Origin: Pseudanabaenaceae cyanobacterium LEGE 13415
Lineage (GTDB): Bacteria > Cyanobacteriota > Cyanobacteriia > Leptolyngbyales > Leptolyngbyaceae
DNA: 36,936 nt
Reading direction: 5' to 3'
Assembly: GCA_015206935.1 (NCBI GenBank)
Contig: JADEXW010000001.1
Location: 1-36,936, forward strand
The position numbers were made by a program, and so were the translations under genes. Below are positions 25,255 to 32,902 of this stretch, one piece after another; position 1 is the first letter of the stretch, and every line of letters starts with the position of its first letter. The notes under the pieces are model-generated. The model saw nothing but the letters and a program-made list of their open reading frames with translations, was not told where the DNA came from and did no database searches.

Positions 25255-25291
25255 CAAAAAAGAGGAGTTCCAATCAACAGAAACTCCTCTT
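25255..25291 (-). terminator. Hairpin terminator on the minus strand
   Basis: AAGAGGAGTT at 25260-25269 is the exact complement of 25282-25291, loop 12 bases. Read on the minus strand the stem is followed by a T-run (the A-run at 25255-25260), as in a Rho-independent terminator. It lies downstream of the NYN gene and just before the SGNH gene start. Confidence 0.65.
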
Positions 25292-25394
25292 CACATTACT
25301 TAGGATTTCGGGAGGGTGAATCTCCCTTTGGGCTAATGCACCACATTCTTACTTTTTACTACAGTGTAAAAGAACAATATGGGTCAGTAATCGG

Positions 25395-25419
25395 GGGTGT
25401 TGCACTGTAACACCCTTTT
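25395..25419. terminator. Hairpin just past the NYN gene stop
   Basis: GGGTGTT at 25395-25401 pairs with AACACCC at 25409-25415 across seven bases, and four T follow on the + strand. For the minus-strand NYN gene it lies ten bases past the stop but lacks a T-run, so it may stabilise the mRNA 3' end and leave termination to 25255-25291. Confidence 0.4.
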
Positions 25420-25424
25420 CCATT

Positions 25425-26039
25425 TCAAGTTGGAACTAACTCATCGCGTTGAATTAAGCTCTTGATTTTTGCTAAATCAACATAGCGATCGGCAATATTA
25501 ACCAAACTATCGCTCGTCATCGATTGCAGACTGACCACTTCGACTTGGACACCGCGATAAGCGATCGTATTCACAGCATAAGTTAAATCACCATCGCCAC
25601 TGAGCAAAATCATCGTGTTGCAGTACGGAGTGAGTTCCAGCATATCGACTGCAATTTCGACATCTAAGTTTGCATGTTTCGAGCCATCTGCATTTTGAAT
25701 CAGATCTTTGGTGACGACTCGATAGCCATGACGACGCATCCAGAGCAGGAAACCTTGTTGTTTTTCGTTGTTTGGATCAACGCCTGTATAGAAATAGGCT
25801 CTTAATAAGCGCCGACCCCCTGCAAGATAGCCGAGCAGTTTTGAGTAATCGATTTCGAGTCCCAATTGCATCGCCGCGTAGAACAAATTGGAACCATCGA
25901 TGAAAATACCAACACGATCGCGGATTGAATCTGGCTCACTGAGCGGAGTTGGAGGAAGTGAGACTAAATGAGCTGCTGGTTCGGCTGCTAGTTCGATCGT
26001 GGGAGCAGCCCGACGCTGTGGACGGGGGACAAGTTGCAT
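25425..26039 (-). CDS. LabA-like NYN-domain protein (DUF88)
   Basis: A 204-residue PIN-like NYN protein. After a 40-residue Pro/Ala-rich leader, the domain reads RVGIFIDGSNLFYAA with Asp48, then YFYTGVDPNNEKQQGF, GSKHANLDVEIAVDML with Asp126 and Asp132, and LLSGDGDLTYAV with Asp149 and Asp151. These acidic residues form the metal site of NYN nucleases, so RNA cleavage is plausible. The group includes LabA of Synechococcus, which affects circadian output through KaiC, but many cyanobacteria have several NYN paralogues and the role here cannot be fixed. The gene is monocistronic, ended by hairpins at 25395-25419 and 25255-25291. Confidence 0.88.
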   Translation of the reverse strand: MQLVPRPQRRAAPTIELAAEPAAHLVSLPPTPLSEPDSIRDRVGIFIDGSNLFYAAMQLGLEIDYSKLLGYLAGGRRLLRAYFYTGVDPNNEKQQGFLLWMRRHGYRVVTKDLIQNADGSKHANLDVEIAVDMLELTPYCNTMILLSGDGDLTYAVNTIAYRGVQVEVVSLQSMTSDSLVNIADRYVDLAKIKSLIQRDELVPT

Positions 26040-26456
26040 AAGAATATAGGAGTGAATTTAATAAAGCCTGCTCGTTTCCGGTTGGAGCATGTTTGTATGT
26101 GGGTGAACGCAAGTTCGGCTGGTTTCGACCTTACCAGAACACTCATTGTGTAGAAAAAATGAGCCAATATACCTTGCGCTGGGGTAGATACCGGAGAAAC
26201 TCAAGACTATCTTTAGGTTTACCTTGGATTTTAAGGTTGTAGGCAGATTATTAAGAGACCCGATACGATTTTTCACGTTTGTTCTCTTTAGTTCAAAGGA
26301 GTACGGATCGGGAGGGGTGAAGGGTTCAGTCTGAGCGGCAAAAAAATCTGGAAATCCCTGATGCAGCGGAATCTAATAGAGTAGATATGGTGTTCCGACT
26401 GATTGTAGTTCGACCAGTGCAACAAAATTAGCACGATCGCGTTTGGGAGAGTTGAG
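26040..26456. other. Divergent intergenic region, no gene seen
   Basis: About 417 bases between the divergent NYN and site-2 protease genes. Short frames on both strands lack a family pattern or binding site. It must hold the promoters of both genes; GGGAGAG at about 26445-26451 is the likely ribosome binding site of the protease gene. I see no clear riboswitch or operator. Confidence 0.4.
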
Positions 26457-27923
26457 ATGTTTACTGCGCTTACAATTGTAGTCGCTTTGGGGATTTTGGG
26501 ATGGGGCTTTAATCGGGCACGTCCTTACGGCAAAATTGGGATTCTGGCTTGGCTTCAGTCTGTGGTGCTGATGGCTCCGTGGATTTTGTTCTTCGGCTTG
26601 TTTGCCGCAGGAATTTACTTGAATCTAGCGGGAATGCTGCTGCTGTTTGTGATTTCGACGGGAGCTTATATCTGGATCGGACGGCAGTTACGCGCAGAAG
26701 GGCAGGATTTTTTGGCGAAACGAGCGGCGGCAAAAGTGGCAATTGAATCTGCTCTTTCCAATTCTGAAACCGAAACATCTCCTGCACCTGTTCCTCAACC
26801 TGCTGATTCTGTTTCGATTCCTGATGAGGATTTGCAAACAATTAAAGGGATTTTCGGAGTTGATACGTTTTTCCTGACTGAGACAATTCCGTATCAAGAT
26901 GGCGCGGTTTTTCGAGGCAATTTGCGCGGTGAGCCTGAACCGACTCTGGCAAAATTAACCGGAAGTTTAACGGCACAATTGGGCGATCGATATCGGTTAT
27001 TCCTAATCGAAAATCAGGATGAAAAGCCCGTCGTCGTGGTGCTGCCGAGTAAGAATGATCCGAAACCGTTGAATTTAACGCAGACGTTATTATCGATCGT
27101 TTTATTCTTAGCGACGATCGCGGCAAGTCTAGAAACGGGTGGCATTCTTTTAGGCTTCGATTTTTATAGTTCTCCAGAACGCTACAGAGAAGTCCTGCCG
27201 TTCAGTTTAGGAATTCTTAGTGTTTTATTGGCGCACGAATTGGGACACTGGCTCGCAGCAAAGCGTTATCAAGTTCGAGTCAATCTGCCGTTTTTCATTC
27301 CAACTTGGCAAATTGGATCATTCGGTGCAATTACTCGATTTGCGTCACTGCTTCCGAATCGAACGGCTCTGTTTGATATCGCGGTTGCAGGACCGATCGC
27401 GGGAGGTTTAGTCGCGCTTGGAATGCTCATTACAGGTCTATTGCTCTCGCATGAAGGAGCCGGATTTAAAGTTCCGACTCAGTTCTTTGAGGGTTCGATT
27501 CTGGTTGGAACCTTGGCGCGGGTGATTATGGGAACGGCAGTCCAGCAATCGATCGTGGAAGTGAATCCGCTAGTTGTGCTGGGTTGGATTGGATTAGTCG
27601 TGACTGCGATTAATGTGATGCCAGCGGGACAGCTTGACGGGGGACGAATTGTGCAAGCGATTTATGGACGGCAAATCGCAGGACGAGCCACGATCGCAAC
27701 GATCGTGATTCTGGGTCTAGCTTCGTTGGTGAATCCGTTGGCACTGTATTGGGCGATCGTGATTGTTGTTTTGCAACGGAACCCGGAGCGTCCGAGTTTG
27801 AATGAGCTTAGTGAACCAGATGATGCGAGAGCTGCGATCGGTTTGGTGGTTCTGTTTTTGATGGTGATGATTCTTCTGCCGCTGACTCCGAGCCTTGCTG
27901 GACGGTTGGGAATTGGAGGTTAG
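26457..27923 (+). CDS. Site-2 protease family membrane metalloprotease, EGY1-like
   Basis: A 488-residue M50 protease. Two membrane helices at the start (about 1-75) lead into an Ala/Glu/Pro-rich linker, then a soluble region with the plant EGY motif GNLR in VFRGNLRGEPEP near 152. The membrane core follows: zinc-ligand motif HELGH at 260-264, FIPTWQIGSFGAITRF, AVAGPIAGG, and the third zinc ligand in MPAGQLDGGRIVQAIYGR near 393. Such proteases cut transmembrane substrates within the bilayer. In plants the related EGY1 is needed for chloroplast development; the cyanobacterial protein probably acts in thylakoid or plasma membrane protein turnover. Binding site GGGAGAG precedes the ATG. MITE copy 4 starts 29 bases beyond its stop. 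Confidence 0.92.
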   Translation: MFTALTIVVALGILGWGFNRARPYGKIGILAWLQSVVLMAPWILFFGLFAAGIYLNLAGMLLLFVISTGAYIWIGRQLRAEGQDFLAKRAAAKVAIESALSNSETETSPAPVPQPADSVSIPDEDLQTIKGIFGVDTFFLTETIPYQDGAVFRGNLRGEPEPTLAKLTGSLTAQLGDRYRLFLIENQDEKPVVVVLPSKNDPKPLNLTQTLLSIVLFLATIAASLETGGILLGFDFYSSPERYREVLPFSLGILSVLLAHELGHWLAAKRYQVRVNLPFFIPTWQIGSFGAITRFASLLPNRTALFDIAVAGPIAGGLVALGMLITGLLLSHEGAGFKVPTQFFEGSILVGTLARVIMGTAVQQSIVEVNPLVVLGWIGLVVTAINVMPAGQLDGGRIVQAIYGRQIAGRATIATIVILGLASLVNPLALYWAIVIVVLQRNPERPSLNELSEPDDARAAIGLVVLFLMVMILLPLTPSLAGRLGIGG

Positions 27924-27951
27924 GAGGATTGTCTGGGTTGCGTTCTCTATC

Positions 27952-28049
27952 TATAGGAGTAGAAGCTTAGATTAGAACATGCTTGGAGTTGCCCCCAGTC
28001 CCCAATTCTGCTTGCTCAAGACTCTTGCTCCCCCAGAATTGGGGGCTGG
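27952..28049. mobile_element. Left part of split MITE copy 4
   Basis: TATAGGAGTAGAAGCTTAG and the following bases match copy 3 (20683 onward) up to the second G-rich hairpin (AATTGGGGGCTGG), where a foreign sequence begins at 28050. The missing 41 bases occur at 29709-29749. Together they make 139 bases, against 141 in intact copy 3. Confidence 0.75.
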
Positions 28050-28320
28050 CAGGGTGGTTTCATACAAGGAAATGAAAAACGCGGTGCAGTTGGTTCGCCC
28101 ACACTCTGAGGGCTTGCGGAACGGTGCGCCAACCCTGGCGACGCGCCAGCGTGATGGCAAAGGTGTTGAGAATCGCCCAATGCACCGGAGCAAAGCCGCC
28201 GCGTTGAGCGGGAGAGTCCTCATGCAAGGTGACATCTTTGACCCAATGCAAGCCATTTTCAATCTGCCAGTGCTGGCGAGAAGCCTGGAGCAGTTGGGTG
28301 GCAGTCCAAGTGGCAGAGAT
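28050..28320 (-). mobile_element. ISAs1-family remnant (transposase C-terminus)
   Basis: The minus-strand frame ending at 28060 reads TQLLQASRQHWQIENGLHWV, then KDVTLHEDSPAQRGGFAPVH, WAILNTFAITLARRQGW and LHRVFHFLV. This is the end of an ISAs1/H-repeat type transposase, with the DDE-family Glu in HWQIEN. The outer edge starts CAGGGTGG at 28050, in keeping with the CAGGG-type ends of that family as I recall them. About the last 85 residues remain; the rest is cut off where the IS256-type element begins at about 28321. No right end of this IS is found, so a deletion accompanied or followed the second insertion. Confidence 0.72.
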
Positions 28321-29701
28321 ATTGTCAAATGTGGTGTACGAGAGAATTAAGCTGCATCTTTCTTGTTTAAACGATCGCGTTCCTCCTCAACACGAATTCC
28401 ATCTGCAAATTTGACTCCTTCAATCACCTCCGCTAATCGATTAAATTTCTGAATTCTGAGCCATCGGTTTTGGGCGCTCTGCACCCATTTGAACACCAGG
28501 GACAAAATGCTCGACTGTGAGACACAGCCTCTCGTTTTATCAGTTCTCAAGCGCACGGTTGCAAAGGTCGATTCAATCGGATTGCTCGTGCGAATGTGCA
28601 TCCAGTGTTCAGCCGGGAAATTGTAAAAGGCGAGCAAAGCAGTCCGGTCTTTGCTGAGGCATTCCACGGTCTTGGGATACTTGGTTTCGTAGGTTTTGAT
28701 AAAGCGGTCAAAGGCAGTTTCAGCATCAGCTTTAGTGGCAGCGAGATAGATATCTCTGAGTGCTGTCTTCGCTTGCGGTTGTTGCGAACTGGGCAAGGTG
28801 TTGAGAACATTAGCAGTCTTGTGTACCCAACAGCGTTGAACCTGAGTCGCGGGAAACACTTGCCGCAGAGCCTTCCAAAATCCTAAAGCACCATCCCCAA
28901 TTGCCAATTCTGGAGCTTGCTTTAAGCCCTGGTCTTTCAGGCGTAGCAATAAACTGCTCCAGTTTAGCTCCGATTCGCGAAACCCAGCCTCTAGTCCTAA
29001 CAGTTCTTTGTGTCCGGTGTCACCCCAATCAGCACCAGAATGCACTGTCGGTCATCTTCGGCTCGAATGTTGAAGTAAACGCCATCTGCCCACACATACA
29101 CATATCGCTTGCCCTTAAGCCTGCGAGTTTGCCACGCTTCATGCTCAGTGATCCACTTTGTTTTCAAGCGGCTAATCGTACTCGATGACAAGCCTGCTGC
29201 ATTTGCACCTAAGAGTGAAGATAATGCCTCCTCAAAATCTCCAGTGGAGATGCCTTTGAGATACAACCAGGGTAGAACTTCTTCGACCGAACGAGAACGC
29301 TTTAAGTACGGTGGCAACAAGCTCGAATTGAACTTAATCCCACTTCGACTTCTATCGCGCACTTTTGGCGCTTGGACTGCCACTTCTCCGACTCCTGTTG
29401 TAATCGTGCGTTCGGGTAGATAGCCATTCCGAACGACTGCTTTGCGTCCTTGTTCATCGCGCAAGGATTGATAATGCTCTAGAAACTCTTGTAATTCTGC
29501 TTCCACCGCTTGAGCAATAATTTGTCGTGCGCCTTGTCGAACTCATTCCGTCAGTGCATCTGTAAACGTTTCTGTTGTCTCTAGCGTTTTGAATGCAATT
29601 AAGTTATCGTTGTCCACGGTGTATTCCTCGTCTGATCTTTTTTGTCTTTCAGCAGGATACGCCTTTTTTCTCCTTATTTTTCATACACCAGATTCAACCA
29701 T
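28321..29701 (-). mobile_element. IS256-type insertion sequence, degenerate
   Basis: An element of about 1.38 kb containing one broken IS256-family transposase gene. Its ends are imperfect inverted repeats: left ATTGTCAAATGTGGTGTACG (28321-28340) and the complement of 29682-29701 agree at 15 of 20 positions, sharing TGGTGTA. No 8-base target duplication is visible, because the left flank is the ISAs1 remnant and the right flank the MITE end, which fits a deletion at one side. Confidence 0.75.
28347..29617 (-). pseudogene. IS256-family transposase with stop and frameshift
   Basis: Read from a GTG at 29617, the frame begins VDNDNLIAFKTLE, meets TGA at 29543-29545 (LTE-stop-VRQGARQII), continues EAELQEFLEHYQSLRDEQGR, APKVRDRSRSG, and GISTGDFEEAL, then shifts frame near 29020-29030. 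There LIGVTPD is followed by TKNC and a stop, where functional relatives have DG-x-KELLGLE. The second frame continues GHKELLGLEAGFRES to the end. Loss of four bases from a GGACGGAC pair would explain the shift. The DDE residues are visible: Asp in YVWADGVYF, Asp in AIGDGALGF, and Glu in NPIESTFATV. With both lesions the enzyme should be dead. Confidence 0.85.
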
Positions 29702-29708
29702 AACTCAA

Positions 29709-29749
29709 GGCTTTCCCAAAGTGTTCTTACTGAAATAGGTACGGCTATA
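29709..29749. mobile_element. Right part of split MITE copy 4
   Basis: GGCTTTCCCAAAGTGTTCTT continuing to TACGGCTATA matches the right end of copy 3 (GGCTTTCTCGAAGTGTCC to GGCTATA). It completes the element whose left part ends at 28049. Confidence 0.75.
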
Positions 29750-29818
29750 GCCACACAATAGAACAATCACAGTAGGGCAGGCATCTCACCTGCTCCTTTT
29801 CTTTTCTAAACTAAAACG

Positions 29819-30388
29819 ATGAATCTCAATCAATTTGACTACTATCTAGTCCTAGATCTAGAAGCAACTTGCTGCAACAAAGAAACAATCAAGCGGCATG
29901 AAATGGAAATCATCGAAATTGGAGCAGTAATGGTTGAAGCAAAAAACCTTACTCCGATCGATGAATTTCAAACCTTCATCAAACCAGTCCGAGTCCCGAT
30001 CCTAACCGAGTTTTGTCGATCGCTCACTTCAATCACGCAAGCCCAAGTCGAGCAAGCACCTGGATATTTAGAAGCGATCGCACTTCTCAAAAAATGGCTC
30101 TCGAACTATCCCAACGGCGTATTCGGCTCTTGGGGCGACTTTGACCATACACAGTTCAAAAAAGATAGTCGCTACCACAATGCACCTTTCCCAATTGCTT
30201 ACCCACACATTAATCTCAAGAAGCAATTCACTAAAACTCAAGGCTTATCCAAACGATATGGAATGTCAGAAGCTTTAGAACTAGCTGGAATCAAGCTAGA
30301 AGGAACGCATCACCGGGGCATTGATGATGCTCGCAACATTGCAAAGCTACTTCCATTCATCTTGGGAAGAAAACCGATCCGATCGTAG
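29819..30388 (+). CDS. DEDDh 3'-5' exonuclease (DnaQ/ERI-1-like)
   Basis: A 189-residue single-domain exonuclease. Motif Exo I is LDLEATCC near residue 12, with EMEIIEIGAVMVE behind it; Exo II is GSWGDFDHTQF near 100; Exo III is HHRGIDDARNIAKL near 163, giving the DEDDh acid and His set. The Cys after DLEAT and the short length fit the ERI-1/KapD-like group that trims RNA 3' ends, rather than the DNA polymerase proofreading subunit. No other domain is present. It begins shortly after MITE copy 4 and 80 bases before a DUF1232 gene. RNA or DNA preference is not decidable from sequence. Confidence 0.9.
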   Translation: MNLNQFDYYLVLDLEATCCNKETIKRHEMEIIEIGAVMVEAKNLTPIDEFQTFIKPVRVPILTEFCRSLTSITQAQVEQAPGYLEAIALLKKWLSNYPNGVFGSWGDFDHTQFKKDSRYHNAPFPIAYPHINLKKQFTKTQGLSKRYGMSEALELAGIKLEGTHHRGIDDARNIAKLLPFILGRKPIRS

Positions 30389-30467
30389 TTCGGTTAAGTT
30401 CACGATCGACGTAGAACCGCACTAAACCAGGGGTTTCCCACACCAGACAGCGCTTACTCCATTTGCG

Positions 30468-30767
30468 ATGATGAATTTGTCGATTGAAAGCGCACCTCAA
30501 ATGAAAAAGTTCATCGGTCAACCCCTCTTCAACTGGTACCGCAAGCTGTTACGGAACTCGAAATATCGCTGGATTGTAGTTGCGGGTAGCTTACTTTACT
30601 TAGTTAGCCCGATTGATTTTGTCTCTGACATGATTCCGATTTTGGGTTGGATTGATGATGGTGTGGTGGTGAGTGTGCTAGTTGCAGAAGTTTCCTCAAT
30701 GTTGATGGAGCAACTGAAGCAACGCAAAGCAAAGTCAACTTCAACTGAAGAAGTTGTCACTCCCTAA
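30468..30767 (+). CDS. YkvA/DUF1232 membrane-associated protein
   Basis: A 99-residue protein with the DUF1232 core: YRWIVVAGSLLYLVSPIDFV, SDMIPILGWIDDGVVVSVLV, then a charged tail EQLKQRKAKS. The SPIDFVSDMIPILGWIDD pattern is the family signature. Two hydrophobic stretches suggest membrane association. Function of the family is unsettled; it is often found with small stress-linked membrane proteins. It starts a same-strand run with gaps of 32, 32 and 24 bases to the next three genes, which end at a strong terminator, so an operon is likely. ATG 30468 or 30471 are both possible starts. Confidence 0.9.
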   Translation: MMNLSIESAPQMKKFIGQPLFNWYRKLLRNSKYRWIVVAGSLLYLVSPIDFVSDMIPILGWIDDGVVVSVLVAEVSSMLMEQLKQRKAKSTSTEEVVTP

Positions 30768-30799
30768 GTCGATCGTCTACTCATTCTCAAAGGTGAACT

Positions 30800-31309
30800 A
30801 TGTCTGATTCTCTAAAAGACCGCCTTAAAACAGATCTTGAAACGATCAAAACCGAAGGCGGAACTCGCACCAATCGCATTCGCGAAATCATTCAAACTGC
30901 TGCGGCTCAAACCTTGACCGAACTGAAAGAAGGTGCGACTGAACTTCGATCGACTGCCAGTCAAAGTGTTTCCTCGATTTCTGAAACGTTAAACGCTTCT
31001 GAGTCTTCTACTTCTTTGTTTGACTCGCTACAAAGCCGATTCATGGTTCAACTTCTGAAGCTTGATACAACGTTAGCGAGTCGTTATGGCGATCGTTATT
31101 CCACAATCAAACAACGCTTCGGATTGTTCCAAACCTGGTACAACAACACCAAAGCAAACGCGGAAATTGTTGGAATCACTCCGGTCGAACAAAAGCAATC
31201 TGAAATTGAATTAAAAGTTGCCGACCAAGGAAGCGTTGTTGCTCGCAAAGAACAGCAAATCCGGCAACAAGTAAAAGAACTGCTGAACGCAGCAATTTCT
31301 AAGCGCTAA
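30800..31309 (+). CDS. Helical conserved unknown protein
   Basis: A 169-residue protein of almost entirely polar helix: MSDSLKDRLKTDLETIKTEG, IIQTAAAQTLTELKEGAT, ASQSVSSISETLNASES, and KEQQIRQQVKELL at the end. Thr/Ser/Ala/Glu/Lys heptad-like repeats resemble LEA-like or coiled-coil proteins; no Cys, catalytic motif or membrane segment is seen. It sits between DUF1232 and Pmp3 genes, so a role in membrane stress is possible by association only. I do not recognise a named family. Confidence 0.82.
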   Translation: MSDSLKDRLKTDLETIKTEGGTRTNRIREIIQTAAAQTLTELKEGATELRSTASQSVSSISETLNASESSTSLFDSLQSRFMVQLLKLDTTLASRYGDRYSTIKQRFGLFQTWYNNTKANAEIVGITPVEQKQSEIELKVADQGSVVARKEQQIRQQVKELLNAAISKR

Positions 31310-31341
31310 AGTCTTGTCTATTTACCAATGAGGTTAATGTT

Positions 31342-31527
31342 ATGCAACTTCTTCGATACCTTCTCGCGATCGTGCTACCCCCCGTTGCGATTTTCTTCAC
31401 CTATGGCTTCAGTTTCACGTTAATCGTTAGTATCGCACTCACCTTGTTAGGTTGGGTTCCTGGAATGATCCACGCGATTTGGGCAATCTCGAAGCACCAA
31501 GAAAAGCTCAACGAATCTGCAACCTAA
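31342..31527 (+). CDS. Pmp3/YqaE (UPF0057) small membrane protein
   Basis: A 61-residue protein with two membrane helices: MQLLRYLLAIVLPPVAIFFT and FTLIVSIALTLLGWVPGMIH, then AIWAISKH and a polar tail. The LPPxAI, LGWxPGxIHAxW layout is that of the Pmp3/YqaE proteolipid family, which affects membrane potential and salt or cold tolerance in yeast and plants. It is the third gene in the run 30468-31923. Confidence 0.92.
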   Translation: MQLLRYLLAIVLPPVAIFFTYGFSFTLIVSIALTLLGWVPGMIHAIWAISKHQEKLNESAT

Positions 31528-31551
31528 CTGATTAAACAAGGAGAAACAACT

Positions 31552-31923
31552 ATGCTTAGTTTTTTGATCACAACTCTTACAACCGCGCTCGGTCTTTTAG
31601 TCGTTGATATCGCAATTCCAGGAGTGACGATCGCTTCTTTCCCCGCTGCTCTGATTGCTGCGATCTCGGTTGGATTGGTGAATAGTTCAGTTAAGCCTGT
31701 TCTGTCAGTACTGTCCCTGCCGATTAACTTCGTGACGCTTGGAGCGTTCTCGCTGGTTGTAAACGGTTTATGCTTCTGGTTAGCTTCAGTGTTTGTTCCA
31801 GGATTTGCAGTTCATGGCTTCCTGGCGTTCATTCTCGCTCCAGTTGTACTGTCCTTTGCAACGACGTTCCTGAATCGCTACTTTGTTGAGAAAGGAATCG
31901 GTCAACTGCCTGCTAAACAATAG
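31552..31923 (+). CDS. YvlD/holin-superfamily IV membrane protein
   Basis: A 123-residue protein with four hydrophobic helices (LITTLTTALGLLVVDIAIPG, FPAALIAAISVGLV, FVTLGAFSLVVNGLCFWLA, FLAFILAPVVLSFATTF) and the polar signature NSSVKPVLSVLSLPINF between helices two and three. This is the PF04020/YvlD-type family, named phage holin IV by similarity but widespread in chromosomes; no phage genes are near. It has AAGGAG upstream and is the last gene of the run, 17 bases before a strong terminator. Confidence 0.92.
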   Translation: MLSFLITTLTTALGLLVVDIAIPGVTIASFPAALIAAISVGLVNSSVKPVLSVLSLPINFVTLGAFSLVVNGLCFWLASVFVPGFAVHGFLAFILAPVVLSFATTFLNRYFVEKGIGQLPAKQ

Positions 31924-31940
31924 TTAACCGTGATGGATTG

Positions 31941-31969
31941 AGCGATCGCAAAAGCGCGATCGCTTTTTT
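31941..31969 (+). terminator. Rho-independent terminator built from HIP1 motifs
   Basis: AGCGATCGC at 31941-31949 pairs perfectly with 31956-31964, loop AAAAGC, followed by six T. Both arms contain the HIP1-type GCGATCGC core. It ends the run of small membrane genes and abuts the stop of the convergent SDR gene at 31968. Confidence 0.9.
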
Positions 31970-32792
31970 ATTGCGCTAAATTCCGCTGAGAATCTTTCAT
32001 TCCAAACACGCGACGAACTATCGGTTTCATCACCGAAGGCACAACATGGAACATTGTTGTCCAGAAATTCGCTGTTCCAACTAAGACATCCTTCTTTCGA
32101 TGTTCGATCGCATTTCTCAAAGTCTTAGCGACAAATTCTGGTGTTTCCAACACTGGACTATGAAATGCTTTGTACATGAACTCAAAGCGATTTTTTGCAT
32201 CTTCACCCCGAAACAGTGCCCGTTCATAAAGCTGCGTCCGAATAAAGCTCGGATAGATACCACAAACATGAATTCCTTTCGGTTCTAGTTCCGATCGCAA
32301 AGATTTCGTCAATCCTGTTAAAGCATGTTTACTCGTCGTATAAGGCACTTGATAAGGAATTGGATCAAGTCCACCAATCGAGACTACATTTACGATCGTG
32401 CCTGCTTTCCGTTCCAGAAAATGAGGCAGCAAAGCACGAATCGTATAGATATAGCCCCAAAGATTCGTATCAATGATTGTGTGCCAATCTTCTAGAGAAG
32501 CATCTTCAACCGGGCCCATATAGTAAACTGCGGCGTTGTTCACTAACACATCAATTTGACCCACTTGTGCGATCGCATTTTTCACCATTTGTTCAACCTG
32601 CCCCGAATCACGCACATCAGTTGAAATGACGATCGCTTGTTGCCCCAAATTTCTCACTTCAGTCGCCACAGCTTCCAGTCGCTCTTGTTCACGCGCCACA
32701 AGAACAATATCGTAACCATGCTTTGCAAGTTCCAGAACGGTTGCTTTTCCAATTCCTTGTGATGCGCCAGTAACCAGAGCAGTTTTAGCCAT
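31968..32792 (-). CDS. Short-chain dehydrogenase/reductase
   Basis: A 274-residue classical SDR. The cofactor motif is TGASQGIG at 8-15, with NNAAV at 85-89, catalytic Ser138 in NVVSIGG, and Tyr151/Lys155 in YTTSKHALTG. The Arg34 in LVAREQERL after the second strand suggests NADP(H). The C-terminus (TMFHVVPSVMKPIVRRVFG) is hydrophobic and basic, as in SDRs that touch membranes. The substrate cannot be predicted. Its 3' end overlaps the terminator at 31941-31969, and its 5' end is divergent from the Tas-like gene. Confidence 0.92.
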   Translation of the reverse strand: MAKTALVTGASQGIGKATVLELAKHGYDIVLVAREQERLEAVATEVRNLGQQAIVISTDVRDSGQVEQMVKNAIAQVGQIDVLVNNAAVYYMGPVEDASLEDWHTIIDTNLWGYIYTIRALLPHFLERKAGTIVNVVSIGGLDPIPYQVPYTTSKHALTGLTKSLRSELEPKGIHVCGIYPSFIRTQLYERALFRGEDAKNRFEFMYKAFHSPVLETPEFVAKTLRNAIEHRKKDVLVGTANFWTTMFHVVPSVMKPIVRRVFGMKDSQRNLAQ

Positions 32793-32902
32793 TTGAGCTT
32801 AATTCTTATGATTTCGGTGCTATCTTAATGAATTAGTTCTCTTGAATGCTTGTATCGCTCGGATGACTTGCATTCTCTCATCAGATAGAGCGTTCATTAA
32901 CT

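Noticed and set aside
25300-25340. Possible riboswitch between the NYN and SGNH genes
   Set aside because: A short GGGAG/CTCCC hairpin is visible, but no known riboswitch core could be matched.
26058-26276. 72-codon minus-strand frame upstream of the NYN gene
   Set aside because: No homology pattern, no binding site, and it lies in the divergent promoter region.
27972-28350. Opposed open frames of about 120 codons over the ISAs1 remnant
   Set aside because: Shadow frames; the real remnant is the frame containing HWQIENGLHW.
31552-31923. Phage holin implying a prophage
   Set aside because: The family is widespread in chromosomes, it sits in a stress-type gene run, and no phage genes are nearby.
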